This document shows positions 41,257 to 50,177 of a DNA stretch of 53,424 nt, one piece after another. Each line of letters starts with the position of its first letter. Position 1 is the first letter of the stretch. Origin of the DNA: Waddliaceae bacterium (GTDB taxonomy: Bacteria; Chlamydiota; Chlamydiia; Chlamydiales; GCA-2709385); the NCBI GenBank assembly GCA_002709385.1, contig PAQS01000032.1:1-53424 (forward strand). The letters are read 5' to 3'. Below the pieces are notes generated by a model that was given only the letters and a program-made list of their open reading frames with translations, was not told where the DNA came from and made no database searches. The position numbers were made by a program, and so were the translations under genes.

Positions 41257-42060
41257 ATGTATAGTTCATCTTTAGGTTATGAAACAGAAATTGGAAATAG
41301 TTATTATAATAGCCAGTCGCAAGAGACAAGGCCATACGCCTTGGTTTATAAAGGTCCAGGAGTAAACGAAGCCTGCCATGATAACACAGTTGAGGCACTC
41401 TCTCGTCTTATTAATAATTCTGTCGTCAAAGGCTATGACTCAAGCTATGTAGAGTCGGGACAAGTACCCAATGGGTCTGTTTTGTTCATTCCCGGTGGGC
41501 ATGCACTTGATTTGGATAGTGGTTTGGGAGAAAGAGGATTCTCTGCTATAAAAAACGGTTTGGATAATGGAGTATATGGTGGATATTTTGGTACTTGTGC
41601 AGGAGCTATAGCTGCTTGTGCTTACTATAATATTAATGGACAGAGCTATCCTTCGACAGGTTATTTTCCAGAGCTTGAGGTTGCTGCTGAACTTTTACCA
41701 GCAACAACTCCTCTTAAATTAGAGCGTATGGGTTACACAGGTGATGGCTATTCTGCTAATGAATTTCACGGTTTACGGGCGGCAAGTCCATCTTTTGAGA
41801 TTATGCCAGAAAATGAAACAACACAAGTTGTAGCTAAATATTTAGATGCAGAAAGTGAGCGCTACAAGGCTGCTGTTGTTGTAGATTCAGGACGTTATGT
41901 TTTAGCGGGGCATCACTGGGAAATTCCTCAAGATTTTTCTTATGGAGGATTTCCAGACTCTAAAGGAAAAGATCTCATTTATTCTAGTCAAGCTGAGCAA
42001 GATCGTTTGACTTGTTATCTTTGTCAATATTTAGGACTAGACCCTAAAAATCCTCAGTAA
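41257..42060 (+). CDS. Biotin-protein ligase N-terminal-domain (BPL_N) protein
   Basis: 267 residues from ATG 41257 with AGAGGG before it; the open frame extends upstream but the extra part is a chance hydrophobic frame. VYKGPGVNEACHDNTVEAL and FIPGGHALDLD, then YGGYFGTCAGAIAACAYY, match the BPL_N domain (class I glutamine-amidotransferase-like), with Cys114 in GTCAG as the nucleophile elbow. No biotin ligase catalytic domain is attached. In eukaryotes BPL_N precedes the ligase; stand-alone copies are of unknown function. A clear terminator follows. Confidence 0.82.
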   Translation: MYSSSLGYETEIGNSYYNSQSQETRPYALVYKGPGVNEACHDNTVEALSRLINNSVVKGYDSSYVESGQVPNGSVLFIPGGHALDLDSGLGERGFSAIKNGLDNGVYGGYFGTCAGAIAACAYYNINGQSYPSTGYFPELEVAAELLPATTPLKLERMGYTGDGYSANEFHGLRAASPSFEIMPENETTQVVAKYLDAESERYKAAVVVDSGRYVLAGHHWEIPQDFSYGGFPDSKGKDLIYSSQAEQDRLTCYLCQYLGLDPKNPQ

Positions 42061-42075
42061 ACATGAATTCTTCAT

Positions 42076-42103
42076 GCACGCTTTAAAAAAAGCGTGCTTT
42101 TTT
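42076..42103 (+). terminator. Rho-independent terminator of the BPL_N gene
   Basis: GCACGCTTT (42076-42084), loop AAAA, AAAGCGTGC (42089-42097), followed by six T (42098-42103). A textbook form, 15 bp after the stop. Confidence 0.93.
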
Positions 42104-42263
42104 CTCTTCCTTTTTTTCGCGAAAAAAATGGAATTGTTACGAGATCTATTCTTTTTGAATTCACCGTTTTGTAAATCTTTACAAGATATAAATAATAATT
42201 TGATTTCAGATTAATATTAGAATTTTAATATGATCTCTCAAAATCAAGTAAACGAGAGATTTT

Positions 42264-43073
42264 ATGACTATATCTACTACACCTGTAAATAACGAACTTA
42301 ATCAATATTCAGACGTAATAAGCACAGTAAAAAAGCATGCCTCCTATGCTGGTAGCGGGCTTGGTATTACGCTTTGCTGCCATCCTTTCGACCTTTTATC
42401 ACATAGTATAGCTTCAGGAAGAGCTTATCCTGTTTCTTTGGAAGACTTTAAACAGCGTAATGTTAGATCTATCGTTTTTGGCCTATATCGCGGAAGCTTA
42501 ACATCACTTAGTATCAATGCTGGAAAAAATTGGTTTTCTCTCTTCGTAGCAAATAGCGTTGGTGAAAAAATAGAAGATTCTTATCAAAGAGCCTTGGTAA
42601 GAGGGGGAATAATAGGGACCGTAGACCTTTTAGGAACTCCACTTTCCTGTATTAAAAACCAAGTTCTTGTGGGAATGTACAAACCTAAAGAAGCACTATC
42701 GTTAAAAAATCTTAAGGATACACTTAGCTTGAGTCGAAACGCTTTTTGGGTTTCAGGAGCAGTTAGGTTTTTATGGCCGGTGTTGTATTTCAACACTATG
42801 GAAGCTGTGATACAAGATGAAGATAGTAAATTTCACAAAATTATTGGAGGTATGGGGGCTGGTGCTTTAACAGCTTTTATTTTACAGCCAGCTCAAGTTG
42901 TAAAAATCAATCAACAAGTATCTGGTCTTGGTATGAAAGAATGTATCAAACACCTTGCTTCACAGTCAGGAGCGAAAAGGTTCTTGTGGGGTACGCCTTG
43001 GGCTATGATGGGCGGTACAATTTTTGGAGGAATCTTTGCTCATTTACTAAAAGATCCAGAGAAAAAAGCATAG
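42264..43073 (+). CDS. Mitochondrial-carrier-family-like membrane protein
   Basis: 269 residues. Three homologous segments follow each other at about 85-residue spacing. Each opens with a helix ending in the carrier signature P-x-x-x-x-[KRS]: HPFDLLS (41-46), TPLSCIK (126-131), QPAQVVK (209-214). The canonical motif is P-x-[DE]-x-x-[KR]. Each is followed by an aromatic-basic-Gly segment: GLYRG (73-77), a weak one in repeat 2, and RFLWG (239-243). GAGALTAFILQPAQVVK is very close to eukaryotic carriers. Carriers move metabolites across inner mitochondrial membranes and are rare in bacteria. No signal peptide. Repeats are slightly shorter than the usual 100 residues. Candidate secreted effector acting on host mitochondria; function is inference. 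Confidence 0.75.
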   Translation: MTISTTPVNNELNQYSDVISTVKKHASYAGSGLGITLCCHPFDLLSHSIASGRAYPVSLEDFKQRNVRSIVFGLYRGSLTSLSINAGKNWFSLFVANSVGEKIEDSYQRALVRGGIIGTVDLLGTPLSCIKNQVLVGMYKPKEALSLKNLKDTLSLSRNAFWVSGAVRFLWPVLYFNTMEAVIQDEDSKFHKIIGGMGAGALTAFILQPAQVVKINQQVSGLGMKECIKHLASQSGAKRFLWGTPWAMMGGTIFGGIFAHLLKDPEKKA

Positions 43074-43081
43074 CTCTATTC

Positions 43082-43153
43082 CCAATAGCTACCTAATCTG
43101 AATTTTCCGCGTTAGAAGAGAGTGAGAGTTGAGTTTGTTTAGGTAGTCATTGG
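43082..43153. repeat. Hairpin repeat element (copy 2)
   Basis: CCAATAGCTACCTAA (43082-43096) pairs with TTAGGTAGTCATTGG (43139-43153) with two mismatches around a loop of 42 bases. The arms match those of the element after yebC (14661-14707). It lies between converging genes, so it may serve as a two-way terminator. Confidence 0.7.
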
Positions 43154-43156
43154 TTT

Positions 43157-43831
43157 CTAAAAAGCTTGTTTGTGGAAACTATCAATATTTTCACGCTCAG
43201 CTAACATGTGTTTTTCAATGGTTTCTGTTTTTAAGATTTCTCCCTCTTTAGCTTTAAGGGGGCTTCCTAAATGTAAGTCTAATGTAGCACCAATTTTAGG
43301 AATTTTAAAGTGATCCCAAGAAGATTCCAGTGTTCGATAGCTATTTCCAACCCAGGTAAAGGGAATAATATAAGCTCCAGATTTTTGCGCAGCGTATGCG
43401 ATACCTGGTTTAATTTTTTTTCGGGGACCGCGAGGTCCATCTGGAGTGATAAGAAGAATTTTATCTCGCTTTAAAGCAGAAACCATATTTCGAAGAGCTT
43501 CAAAACCTTTTTTCTGACTTGCACGGATCACTTCTTGTCCAGAAACCCTCTCTATAAGTGAGCGTAAGACCTCTCCATCACGGCTATGGCTCACAACGGA
43601 TGCATAAGACAAGTGAGGAGTAAATTTGGTTACAAGATAAGGAACCATCAACAAATCTTGATGCCATAGCATTAAGATACAGGGATGGTTTTTAGCTAGT
43701 TCCAGATAACGATCTAGTCCATGAACCCGAATTTTGCAGGTGAGTTGTAAGATTCTTAAACTATTGTAAGCGAAAACTGATAAAGCATATGGAAGAAACT
43801 TACGTTGCCACCAGTATTTAAACTTCTTCAT
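43157..43831 (-). CDS. DUF374 lysophospholipid acyltransferase-like protein
   Basis: 224 residues. ILMLWHQDLLMVPYLV contains the acyltransferase H-x4-D-like site (HQDLLM), followed by SRDGEVLRSLIERVSGQEVIRASQKKGFEALRNM and LLITPDGPRGPRKKIKPGIAYAAQKSGA, the DUF374 signature. Members are thought to acylate lipid A or phospholipid precursors. It overlaps lpxB by 14 bp, supporting a lipid A role. Confidence 0.88.
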   Translation of the reverse strand: MKKFKYWWQRKFLPYALSVFAYNSLRILQLTCKIRVHGLDRYLELAKNHPCILMLWHQDLLMVPYLVTKFTPHLSYASVVSHSRDGEVLRSLIERVSGQEVIRASQKKGFEALRNMVSALKRDKILLITPDGPRGPRKKIKPGIAYAAQKSGAYIIPFTWVGNSYRTLESSWDHFKIPKIGATLDLHLGSPLKAKEGEILKTETIEKHMLAERENIDSFHKQAF

Positions 43832-44987
43832 GAACTACCTCACATAATGCTTTTGCAGCTTCATGACTACCAAGTTTTATACCGAAGCTATCAAGGATAA
43901 GCTTACAGTCATTTTTGCACTTGTTATAGTTTTCTTCCTTTAATAAATCTGAGAAGCTCTTAAAGATCGATTCGACTGTAAGGTCTCGGTACATATGCTC
44001 TCGATAAATTTCTTTTTTAGCTACGATGTTAACACTACAGTAGAAAGGGACTTGTGGTCTTATAATAAAACGGACAAATTGTGCGTTTATCCAAGACACA
44101 GGGTAAGAAACAACGGTAGGAATTTCATGCATTGCTAACTCTAGAGTTACCGTACCACAACAGGCTAAAGCAGCGTAAGCATGCTCCATAAGGCCGAATT
44201 TTTCTTTAGAACTAACTAAAGTAATTTGCTCTTCCCAACCCTTTTCTTTAACAATAGACTCTAATAACTCACGAGTATGTTCGTTCGCGACAGAAAGAGC
44301 AAAGCTATAAATATCATCAGAATTTGCAAGTTGTGTGCATACATCTAACATGACAGGTAGATTGCCTTTAATTTCACTGAAACGGCTTCCAGGAAATAAA
44401 GCGATCAACTTTTTATTTTCACTAAGATGATGGGATTCTAGCCAATTTTGTGAGCGGGCATGTTGTGAGATAGCAGTCAGAATAGGGTGCCCTACATAAC
44501 GAGCATCTAGCTTTGAATCAGAAAACAACTTTGGCTCAAAGGGAAAGATACAAAGAAGAAGGTCTAAAGTGTTAACTAGTGTTGTTTTGCGATGAGCGCC
44601 ATGAACCCATATTGAAGGACATACATATTGTACAATCTTTCCCTTGAAGCCTCTTTTTCTTAGTGATTTAGCTAAGCGTAAATTAAAGCCAGGATAATCA
44701 ATTAAAATAACAACCTTTGGCTTTCGCTCTAAGATGGAATCACGGATTGAACAAAACGCTTTGATAAGCCGGGGGAGAGCTAGGAATACATCGGTAAAGC
44801 CCATGACTTTAAAATTTTCCATAGGCATCCATGAAGGAATATTACAGGCACGCATTTCAGGCCCTGTTACTCCTTCAATACTCAATTCAGGTGCAGAGGC
44901 TTGAAGAGCTTTGACTAGATGTCCTCCAATTACATCACCACTAGGTTCACCGCTAAAAATAAAAAAATCAAGAGGGGGGTTCTTCAT
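43818..44987 (-). CDS. lpxB: Lipid-A-disaccharide synthase LpxB
   Basis: 389 residues from ATG 44987, which lies one base after the upstream hydrolase stop. IFSGEPSGDVIGGHLVKAL opens the protein, then VILIDYPGFNLRLAKSLR, VQYVCPSIWVHGAHR, FPFEPKLF and LFPGSR match LpxB. It condenses UDP-2,3-diacylglucosamine with lipid X to make the lipid A disaccharide at the inner membrane. A longer frame to 45083 would overlap the hydrolase. Neighbour of pcnB, as in Chlamydia. Confidence 0.94.
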   Translation of the reverse strand: MKNPPLDFFIFSGEPSGDVIGGHLVKALQASAPELSIEGVTGPEMRACNIPSWMPMENFKVMGFTDVFLALPRLIKAFCSIRDSILERKPKVVILIDYPGFNLRLAKSLRKRGFKGKIVQYVCPSIWVHGAHRKTTLVNTLDLLLCIFPFEPKLFSDSKLDARYVGHPILTAISQHARSQNWLESHHLSENKKLIALFPGSRFSEIKGNLPVMLDVCTQLANSDDIYSFALSVANEHTRELLESIVKEKGWEEQITLVSSKEKFGLMEHAYAALACCGTVTLELAMHEIPTVVSYPVSWINAQFVRFIIRPQVPFYCSVNIVAKKEIYREHMYRDLTVESIFKSFSDLLKEENYNKCKNDCKLILDSFGIKLGSHEAAKALCEVVHEEV

Positions 44988-44988
44988 A

Positions 44989-45777
44989 TTAGGCTCTATT
45001 CTGTGGTGCAGAGATTCGCTCTTTGACCCATTGTGCTCCTGCTTGGAAGATTTCCGTTGCTGTTCCATGTCCTTGATGACCAATAGAGGGGCTTATGATC
45101 AATTCTACAGGAGCACTTCGAACACCTTGCTTATAGGATTCTTCAGTCAAAGACTGTATAAATGAATAACAAGCATCTGTGCTAACCATTAAATCTCGAT
45201 TACCTATGTAGTAGCGAAGGTGCTTTTTAGTTAAATCTACAACATGCTTTTCTAGATCTAGCGATTGAGTTAATGGGTCTTCTTTTAAGTCTTTGAATGC
45301 TTTTTGAAAAGTCAGACGAGTCATTGGAGCTAAGCCCAAGACGGTTTTGATGCGTTCGTCAGCAGCAGCAATATGAGTGGCCATAAAGCCTCCGCGAGAC
45401 AATCCAGCAACAGCTATTGCTTGTTCGTCTACCCATCCCTGAAGGATCAAAAAATCGATAATTTCAAGAGCTTTATCTACAAACGCAGTAATGAGGTCAT
45501 CTCCATTTGCAATCGCGTGGGCCCAACGAGGGACTCCTTCTTGATTATCTAGGCCGTGACCATGACCAGGAAGATCGAAACTGAAGATACGAATTTTTTC
45601 ATCTCTAAGTGGGGTACAAAAGGTATTGAAGGGAGCTTCAGAAAGAGTTTGTTGACCACCGACACAAAAATAAAAAATAGAGGGAAGAGCGCCCTGGGCT
45701 AAATCAGGACCTAAAGTATAAATACTGAGGTCATTTGGACTATCAATTCTACTGACTTGCTGCATAGGTGCATTCAT
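44989..45777 (-). CDS. Alpha/beta hydrolase, unknown substrate
   Basis: 262 residues. Nucleophile elbow VAGLSRGGFMA (Ser127); the oxyanion region is FDLPGHGHG; the His is probably in SIGHQGHG near the C-terminus. The dienelactone-hydrolase/YqiA branch is the closest type visible. It starts two bases after the pcnB stop and ends next to lpxB, so it is co-transcribed, without a clear pathway link. Confidence 0.85.
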   Translation of the reverse strand: MNAPMQQVSRIDSPNDLSIYTLGPDLAQGALPSIFYFCVGGQQTLSEAPFNTFCTPLRDEKIRIFSFDLPGHGHGLDNQEGVPRWAHAIANGDDLITAFVDKALEIIDFLILQGWVDEQAIAVAGLSRGGFMATHIAAADERIKTVLGLAPMTRLTFQKAFKDLKEDPLTQSLDLEKHVVDLTKKHLRYYIGNRDLMVSTDACYSFIQSLTEESYKQGVRSAPVELIISPSIGHQGHGTATEIFQAGAQWVKERISAPQNRA

Positions 45778-45779
45778 AT

Positions 45780-47009
45780 CTAAGCTTTTTTTGATCGACT
45801 CCGCCGCCGGCGACGCTTGCGTACAGCAGGGGCTTTATAGTAGAGATCATGCCACTTGGCATAAACTCGCTTTAAATCAGTGTCTACTTGAGAACGTAAG
45901 TACAAAAAGGTAAGGGCTAATTGAGAATCTTGGTTTCGAACTAACCAGTTCTTAGGCTTCTGTGTGCTATGAATAGGAGTCAACCTGTACTGCCACATCA
46001 TAATCATTGTTGTTAAAGCTCTTAGGCGCTTAGGAAAATTACAAAAAGAATACCCCATCATACTACGAATCAAATCGCTACAAAGCTCACCTAATTGCTC
46101 CACATTAGGAGAATCCTCTTCGGTAGAAAAGTTCTTCTCTACCAAATCTTCTAAAATAGGAAAACATAGACAGGCGCACAAAATACTCCTATCTAGAGCT
46201 AAACTTTGATCACGACAAACACGGTCAGCTGCTTCTAAAAAACGATAAATACGATGCCCTTTTGAAGAACGAAGATACTTGGCAAGATCAGGAATAAGTA
46301 ATTCCATGATCCCATTTTCCGTCATTAAATCAAAAAATGGTTTGGAGGCACCTGATTCTAACATCCTAAGAATTTCTTCTAAAATACGAGCCGGTGCAGA
46401 TTTTACGATTTCAGCCTTACATTCATTGAGTGCAGCCTCTGCAGAATCCTCCACATGAAAACCAAAACGTGCTTTGAACTTTAAGAGGCGAATCATACGG
46501 ACAGGGTCTTGACGAAAACGAACAACAGGATCCCCAATACTTCGCATCAAATGGCGCTGAATATCTTCCATGCCCCCAACAAAATCAATCACACAACGCT
46601 CAGTAGGATCATAGTACAAGCCGTTGATCGTAAAATCTCTACGAAGAACATCTTGTTCAGGCGTTCCCCAAGTATTGTCCTGTGTAATCAAACGCTCAGC
46701 ATCATCACCCGCACGAAAGGTAGAAACTTCAATAATATGTTTACCAAAACGAATATGAGCTAAACGAAAACGACGACCAACTAAAATACAACGTCTGCGG
46801 AAAAGTTTTTTGATTTCTTCAGGACGAGCATCTGTCGATACATCAAAATCTTTTGGGGTGACGCCAGCTAAAAGATCCCGAACACCGCCTCCAACAAGAT
46901 AAGCAGTATAACCAGCATCTACTAATGTCTGTAATACAGTTAAGGCATCACGATTGATCTTTTCGTGGTCAATTCTGTGATTTTCAGCGGTATAAATAAC
47001 TGGCAACAC
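45780..47009 (-). CDS. pcnB: Poly(A) polymerase / CCA-adding-family nucleotidyltransferase
   Basis: 409 residues with a GTG start (AAGGAAA before it). VGGGVRDLLAGVTPKDFDVSTDA is the nucleotidyltransferase active site (Asp-x-Asp), followed by RRDFTINGLYYDP and the RNA-binding RFRQDPVRMIRLLKF. The C-terminus is very basic (RKRRRRRSRSKKA), typical of bacterial poly(A) polymerase I, rather than tRNA CCA-adding enzymes, which carry no such tail. Order pcnB-hydrolase-lpxB-DUF374 forms an operon. Confidence 0.9.
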   Translation of the reverse strand: MLPVIYTAENHRIDHEKINRDALTVLQTLVDAGYTAYLVGGGVRDLLAGVTPKDFDVSTDARPEEIKKLFRRRCILVGRRFRLAHIRFGKHIIEVSTFRAGDDAERLITQDNTWGTPEQDVLRRDFTINGLYYDPTERCVIDFVGGMEDIQRHLMRSIGDPVVRFRQDPVRMIRLLKFKARFGFHVEDSAEAALNECKAEIVKSAPARILEEILRMLESGASKPFFDLMTENGIMELLIPDLAKYLRSSKGHRIYRFLEAADRVCRDQSLALDRSILCACLCFPILEDLVEKNFSTEEDSPNVEQLGELCSDLIRSMMGYSFCNFPKRLRALTTMIMMWQYRLTPIHSTQKPKNWLVRNQDSQLALTFLYLRSQVDTDLKRVYAKWHDLYYKAPAVRKRRRRRSRSKKA

Positions 47010-47262
47010 AGAGACTTATTTCCTTGGTTATGAAGATACTTCGAGAAAAAATAAAAAAATCCCGACAAAGAGTTCTACCAACTCTAAGTATTTCAGATTA
47101 ACAACAAGTAAAAGCTATTAATAGTTAGCTATGTATAGAATATGTTGATCTTAGGTTATTGAATAGCTGCTTATTAAGTCAAGAGCATTGATTGTGATGG
47201 TTTGCCAGAAAAAAATTTGATATATAGCAGGCATAAGAACAATTACAAAAAATAAGTTTCAC

Positions 47263-50175
47263 ATGCTTTTATTTAATAAAAAAACGCTCTTTTTCCTTCT
47301 TTGGGGAATGTTATTACTTTTTTTACCTCTTCTTTTGCAAACATGGGAGATCACTTCAGAAGCAAGTAGCAATCTTCTACGTTTTTTTATTGCTCTATCT
47401 ATTCTCTTTATTTTTATTGAGAATCTTGCGTTTCGAGTAGGTCTTTGTTTTTTACTTTTTACAAGTGCTCTAGGCGTATTTATGCCTAACAAACTTGCTG
47501 TCATGTTCGATGATTTAGATCACAGTATGCGAGACTTTTTTTATTCAATCCGGGGACCTAAAAAACCAAGTGGAGAGGTAGTTATTGTAGATTGGGATCA
47601 TAAGAGCCTGCAAGAGGGAGGGCAATGGCCTTGGCCTAGAACAAAAATTGCAGCAGCACTGCGTAAAATTCAAGAAGATGGTTCGCGCGTTATTGGATTG
47701 GACGTAATTTTTGCTGAGCCCGACCGAATGTCTGCAGGTAAATGGATACAACGTTTAAAAAATTTAGGACTTCAAATAGAAAACCCTAAAGATAGTAAAG
47801 ATTTTCTATCTCAAAACAATGGACTTTCAGTTACTCAAGAACAAGTACGGAAATTGATTTTCGGAGAGTGGAGAGAACGATTAGAGCAAGAAGATCCCAA
47901 TTTTTTTATTGATGAAAGTACAGGGGAAAAAGAACAAGAGTCAGCTCTTATTACTAAATTTTTAGAACGTCATCGAGAAGAATGGGAATTCTATCAGAAA
48001 CAAAAAGAAGAAAGAGCCTTAAGAGCTGGAATGCGACTTATGACTCAACCTTATAGTGTACCTAATGATCCAATGAAGGCCATGACACGCCTTTCTAATG
48101 AACGCTTTCTTTTTCGTAATGAAGCAGAAAAAGACTTGTTACAATCTGATAGCCAGTTAGTCATGGATAATGATTATGAATTCGCTCGCGTGATTAGGCA
48201 AACAGGTACGGTACTAGGGGGAATGTTTTTTACAGAAAGCAGCGATGCAGGACGAATGAGTACCTATGTACCTACAAGCTCTTTAACAGAGCAGGATGGT
48301 TTAGTGATTAGCGCTGGTATTTCTGGTGCAAGGGCCATTTTTCCTGCTTTACGTAGAGCTTATAGACAAGTACTGAATGTTCCTATTATTCAAAACCTGG
48401 CCTATCACCAAGGAATGCTAAATATTGTACCGGATAAATCAGGTTCGGCACGGTGGTACACTATGTTAATGGAGGCTCCTATCTATCAAGAAACTCTTGT
48501 AAGAAAGAAGGGGGTTACGGAAATCGATTATTTCGATCCTGAAAGTTATGATACTAAAATTATCCCTACATATCTTTGTTATCCTAGTCTTGCTTTAGAA
48601 ATGTTTCGAAGAGCAAAAAACTACGATCGTGTTGAACCAGCTGTAGAAAATGGACAAAGAGGCCTTCTTATTAGAAGAGAAAAAGGCTTTCAATATGATG
48701 AATCAGTAGATTTTTCAATAGAGTCTTCTCAAAATGAATATTTCATTCCTTTAGACTTTAAAGCAGATTTACCCATTAATTTTTATGGCTATGGTGGTGC
48801 TTGGCAAACAGAGTACAAGCATGAAGCAGATTATTACTTTCCTTATGTCTCAATGATTGATGTGATAAAAGGAGAGTTTGAACCAGGAACTTTTAAAGAT
48901 AAGTATGTGTTACTCGGCTCTACAGACCCTACTTTAAGTGATCTAGTTGGAAGCCCTTTTCGCTCTGCTTTCCCAGGGGTAGAAGTACATGCAACTGTAT
49001 TAGATAATTTGATTCAAGAGGTATTTTTGCGTGATTTAGGTCTTTTAGGAAAAGTATACACCTTACTTGCAACATTGACTTTTGGGTTGATTTTCACCGT
49101 TATCTTATCACATACCACAAGCTTTTTACTTGTGATGGGAATCTCAATGAGTACTCTTATTGGAATTCCTTTATACAGTTACTGGGGCTTAGTATATGGC
49201 CACTTTCTTATTGATTTCGTTTACTCTTGGCTTTGTTTTGCAGGGCTTTTCACCATTGTAAGCTCTGTGAATTTTTTCATCGGTTCAAGAGAAGGGCGTT
49301 TCCTCACCAAACATTTTACTAAAATGGTATCCGCTGATGTTTTGGAAAAGCTACGAGATGATCCTGAAGGGGTTTCTTTACAAGGACAAAAAGCCGAAGC
49401 AAGCATCATGTTTTCTGATATAAAAGGCTTTACCAGTATTTCGGAACAAATGGATACCAAAGACCTAGTAACAATGCTTAATGATTATTTTACACCTATG
49501 GCAAAGGTTATTATGAATAATCATGGCTTCATTGATAAGTTTATTGGTGATGCAATTATGGCTTGTTGGGGGGTTCCTTATCCAGATGAAGAGCATGCAA
49601 AACAAGCGTGTATTTCTTGTTTAGAGCAACAAAAAGAACTTCGAGAACTTTCAAATCATTTCGAAAAAAAATATGGTGTGAATGTAGAAGTGCGAATGGG
49701 GATCGCATCGGGAGAAATTTCTGCTGCTTTAATGGGGTCTGAAGATCGAAAAAGTTATACTGTAATGGGGGATGTGGTCAATCTTGGCGCTCGTCTAGAG
49801 CCGGCGTGTAAGGATTATGGAGCAGATATATTACTGAGTGAAACAACGTATCAACTAGCTAAAGATGTGATTGAAGTTCGTTGTGTAGATAAGCTTCTTG
49901 TAAAAGGAAAGACTTTGCCAGTTAGGGCATATCAATTAATGGGCCTAAAGGGGAAGCTATCTTCTAAACAAAAAGCACAAATTGATTTATTCGATAAGGC
50001 GATAGAACTACATTGGGAACGTAAATGGGAAAAAGCTAAAAAATATTTAAATGAACTCCTTGAGATCGTTCCAGATGATTTAGCGGCTATCAATTTAAAA
50101 AAACGTATTGAATTTTATGAAAAAAATACTCTTCCCGATGATTGGACTGGTATTTTTGAGCGAAGAAGAAAATAA
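47263..50175 (+). CDS. CHASE2-domain adenylate cyclase
   Basis: 970 residues. One or two membrane helices at the N-terminus, a large extracytoplasmic CHASE2 domain (about 75-580, with VVIVDWDHKSLQEGGQWPWPR and VIGLDVIF), three membrane helices (about 585-680), then a class III cyclase domain (700-900). Metal aspartates Asp719 (FSDIKGFT) and Asp763 (KFIGDAIMA), substrate-specifying Lys759 and Asp837 (VMGDVVNLGAR), and transition-state Asn840/Arg844 are all present. Lys plus Asp select ATP, so the product is cAMP. A C-terminal segment about 900-970 looks TPR-like. It is followed by the hybrid kinase, converging with a 2-bp gap. Confidence 0.92.
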   Translation: MLLFNKKTLFFLLWGMLLLFLPLLLQTWEITSEASSNLLRFFIALSILFIFIENLAFRVGLCFLLFTSALGVFMPNKLAVMFDDLDHSMRDFFYSIRGPKKPSGEVVIVDWDHKSLQEGGQWPWPRTKIAAALRKIQEDGSRVIGLDVIFAEPDRMSAGKWIQRLKNLGLQIENPKDSKDFLSQNNGLSVTQEQVRKLIFGEWRERLEQEDPNFFIDESTGEKEQESALITKFLERHREEWEFYQKQKEERALRAGMRLMTQPYSVPNDPMKAMTRLSNERFLFRNEAEKDLLQSDSQLVMDNDYEFARVIRQTGTVLGGMFFTESSDAGRMSTYVPTSSLTEQDGLVISAGISGARAIFPALRRAYRQVLNVPIIQNLAYHQGMLNIVPDKSGSARWYTMLMEAPIYQETLVRKKGVTEIDYFDPESYDTKIIPTYLCYPSLALEMFRRAKNYDRVEPAVENGQRGLLIRREKGFQYDESVDFSIESSQNEYFIPLDFKADLPINFYGYGGAWQTEYKHEADYYFPYVSMIDVIKGEFEPGTFKDKYVLLGSTDPTLSDLVGSPFRSAFPGVEVHATVLDNLIQEVFLRDLGLLGKVYTLLATLTFGLIFTVILSHTTSFLLVMGISMSTLIGIPLYSYWGLVYGHFLIDFVYSWLCFAGLFTIVSSVNFFIGSREGRFLTKHFTKMVSADVLEKLRDDPEGVSLQGQKAEASIMFSDIKGFTSISEQMDTKDLVTMLNDYFTPMAKVIMNNHGFIDKFIGDAIMACWGVPYPDEEHAKQACISCLEQQKELRELSNHFEKKYGVNVEVRMGIASGEISAALMGSEDRKSYTVMGDVVNLGARLEPACKDYGADILLSETTYQLAKDVIEVRCVDKLLVKGKTLPVRAYQLMGLKGKLSSKQKAQIDLFDKAIELHWERKWEKAKKYLNELLEIVPDDLAAINLKKRIEFYEKNTLPDDWTGIFERRRK

Positions 50176-50177
50176 TT

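Noticed and set aside
43818-45083. Long form of LpxB starting at 45083.
   Set aside because: It would overlap the alpha/beta hydrolase by about 95 bp; family similarity starts at the ATG at 44987, one base past that stop.
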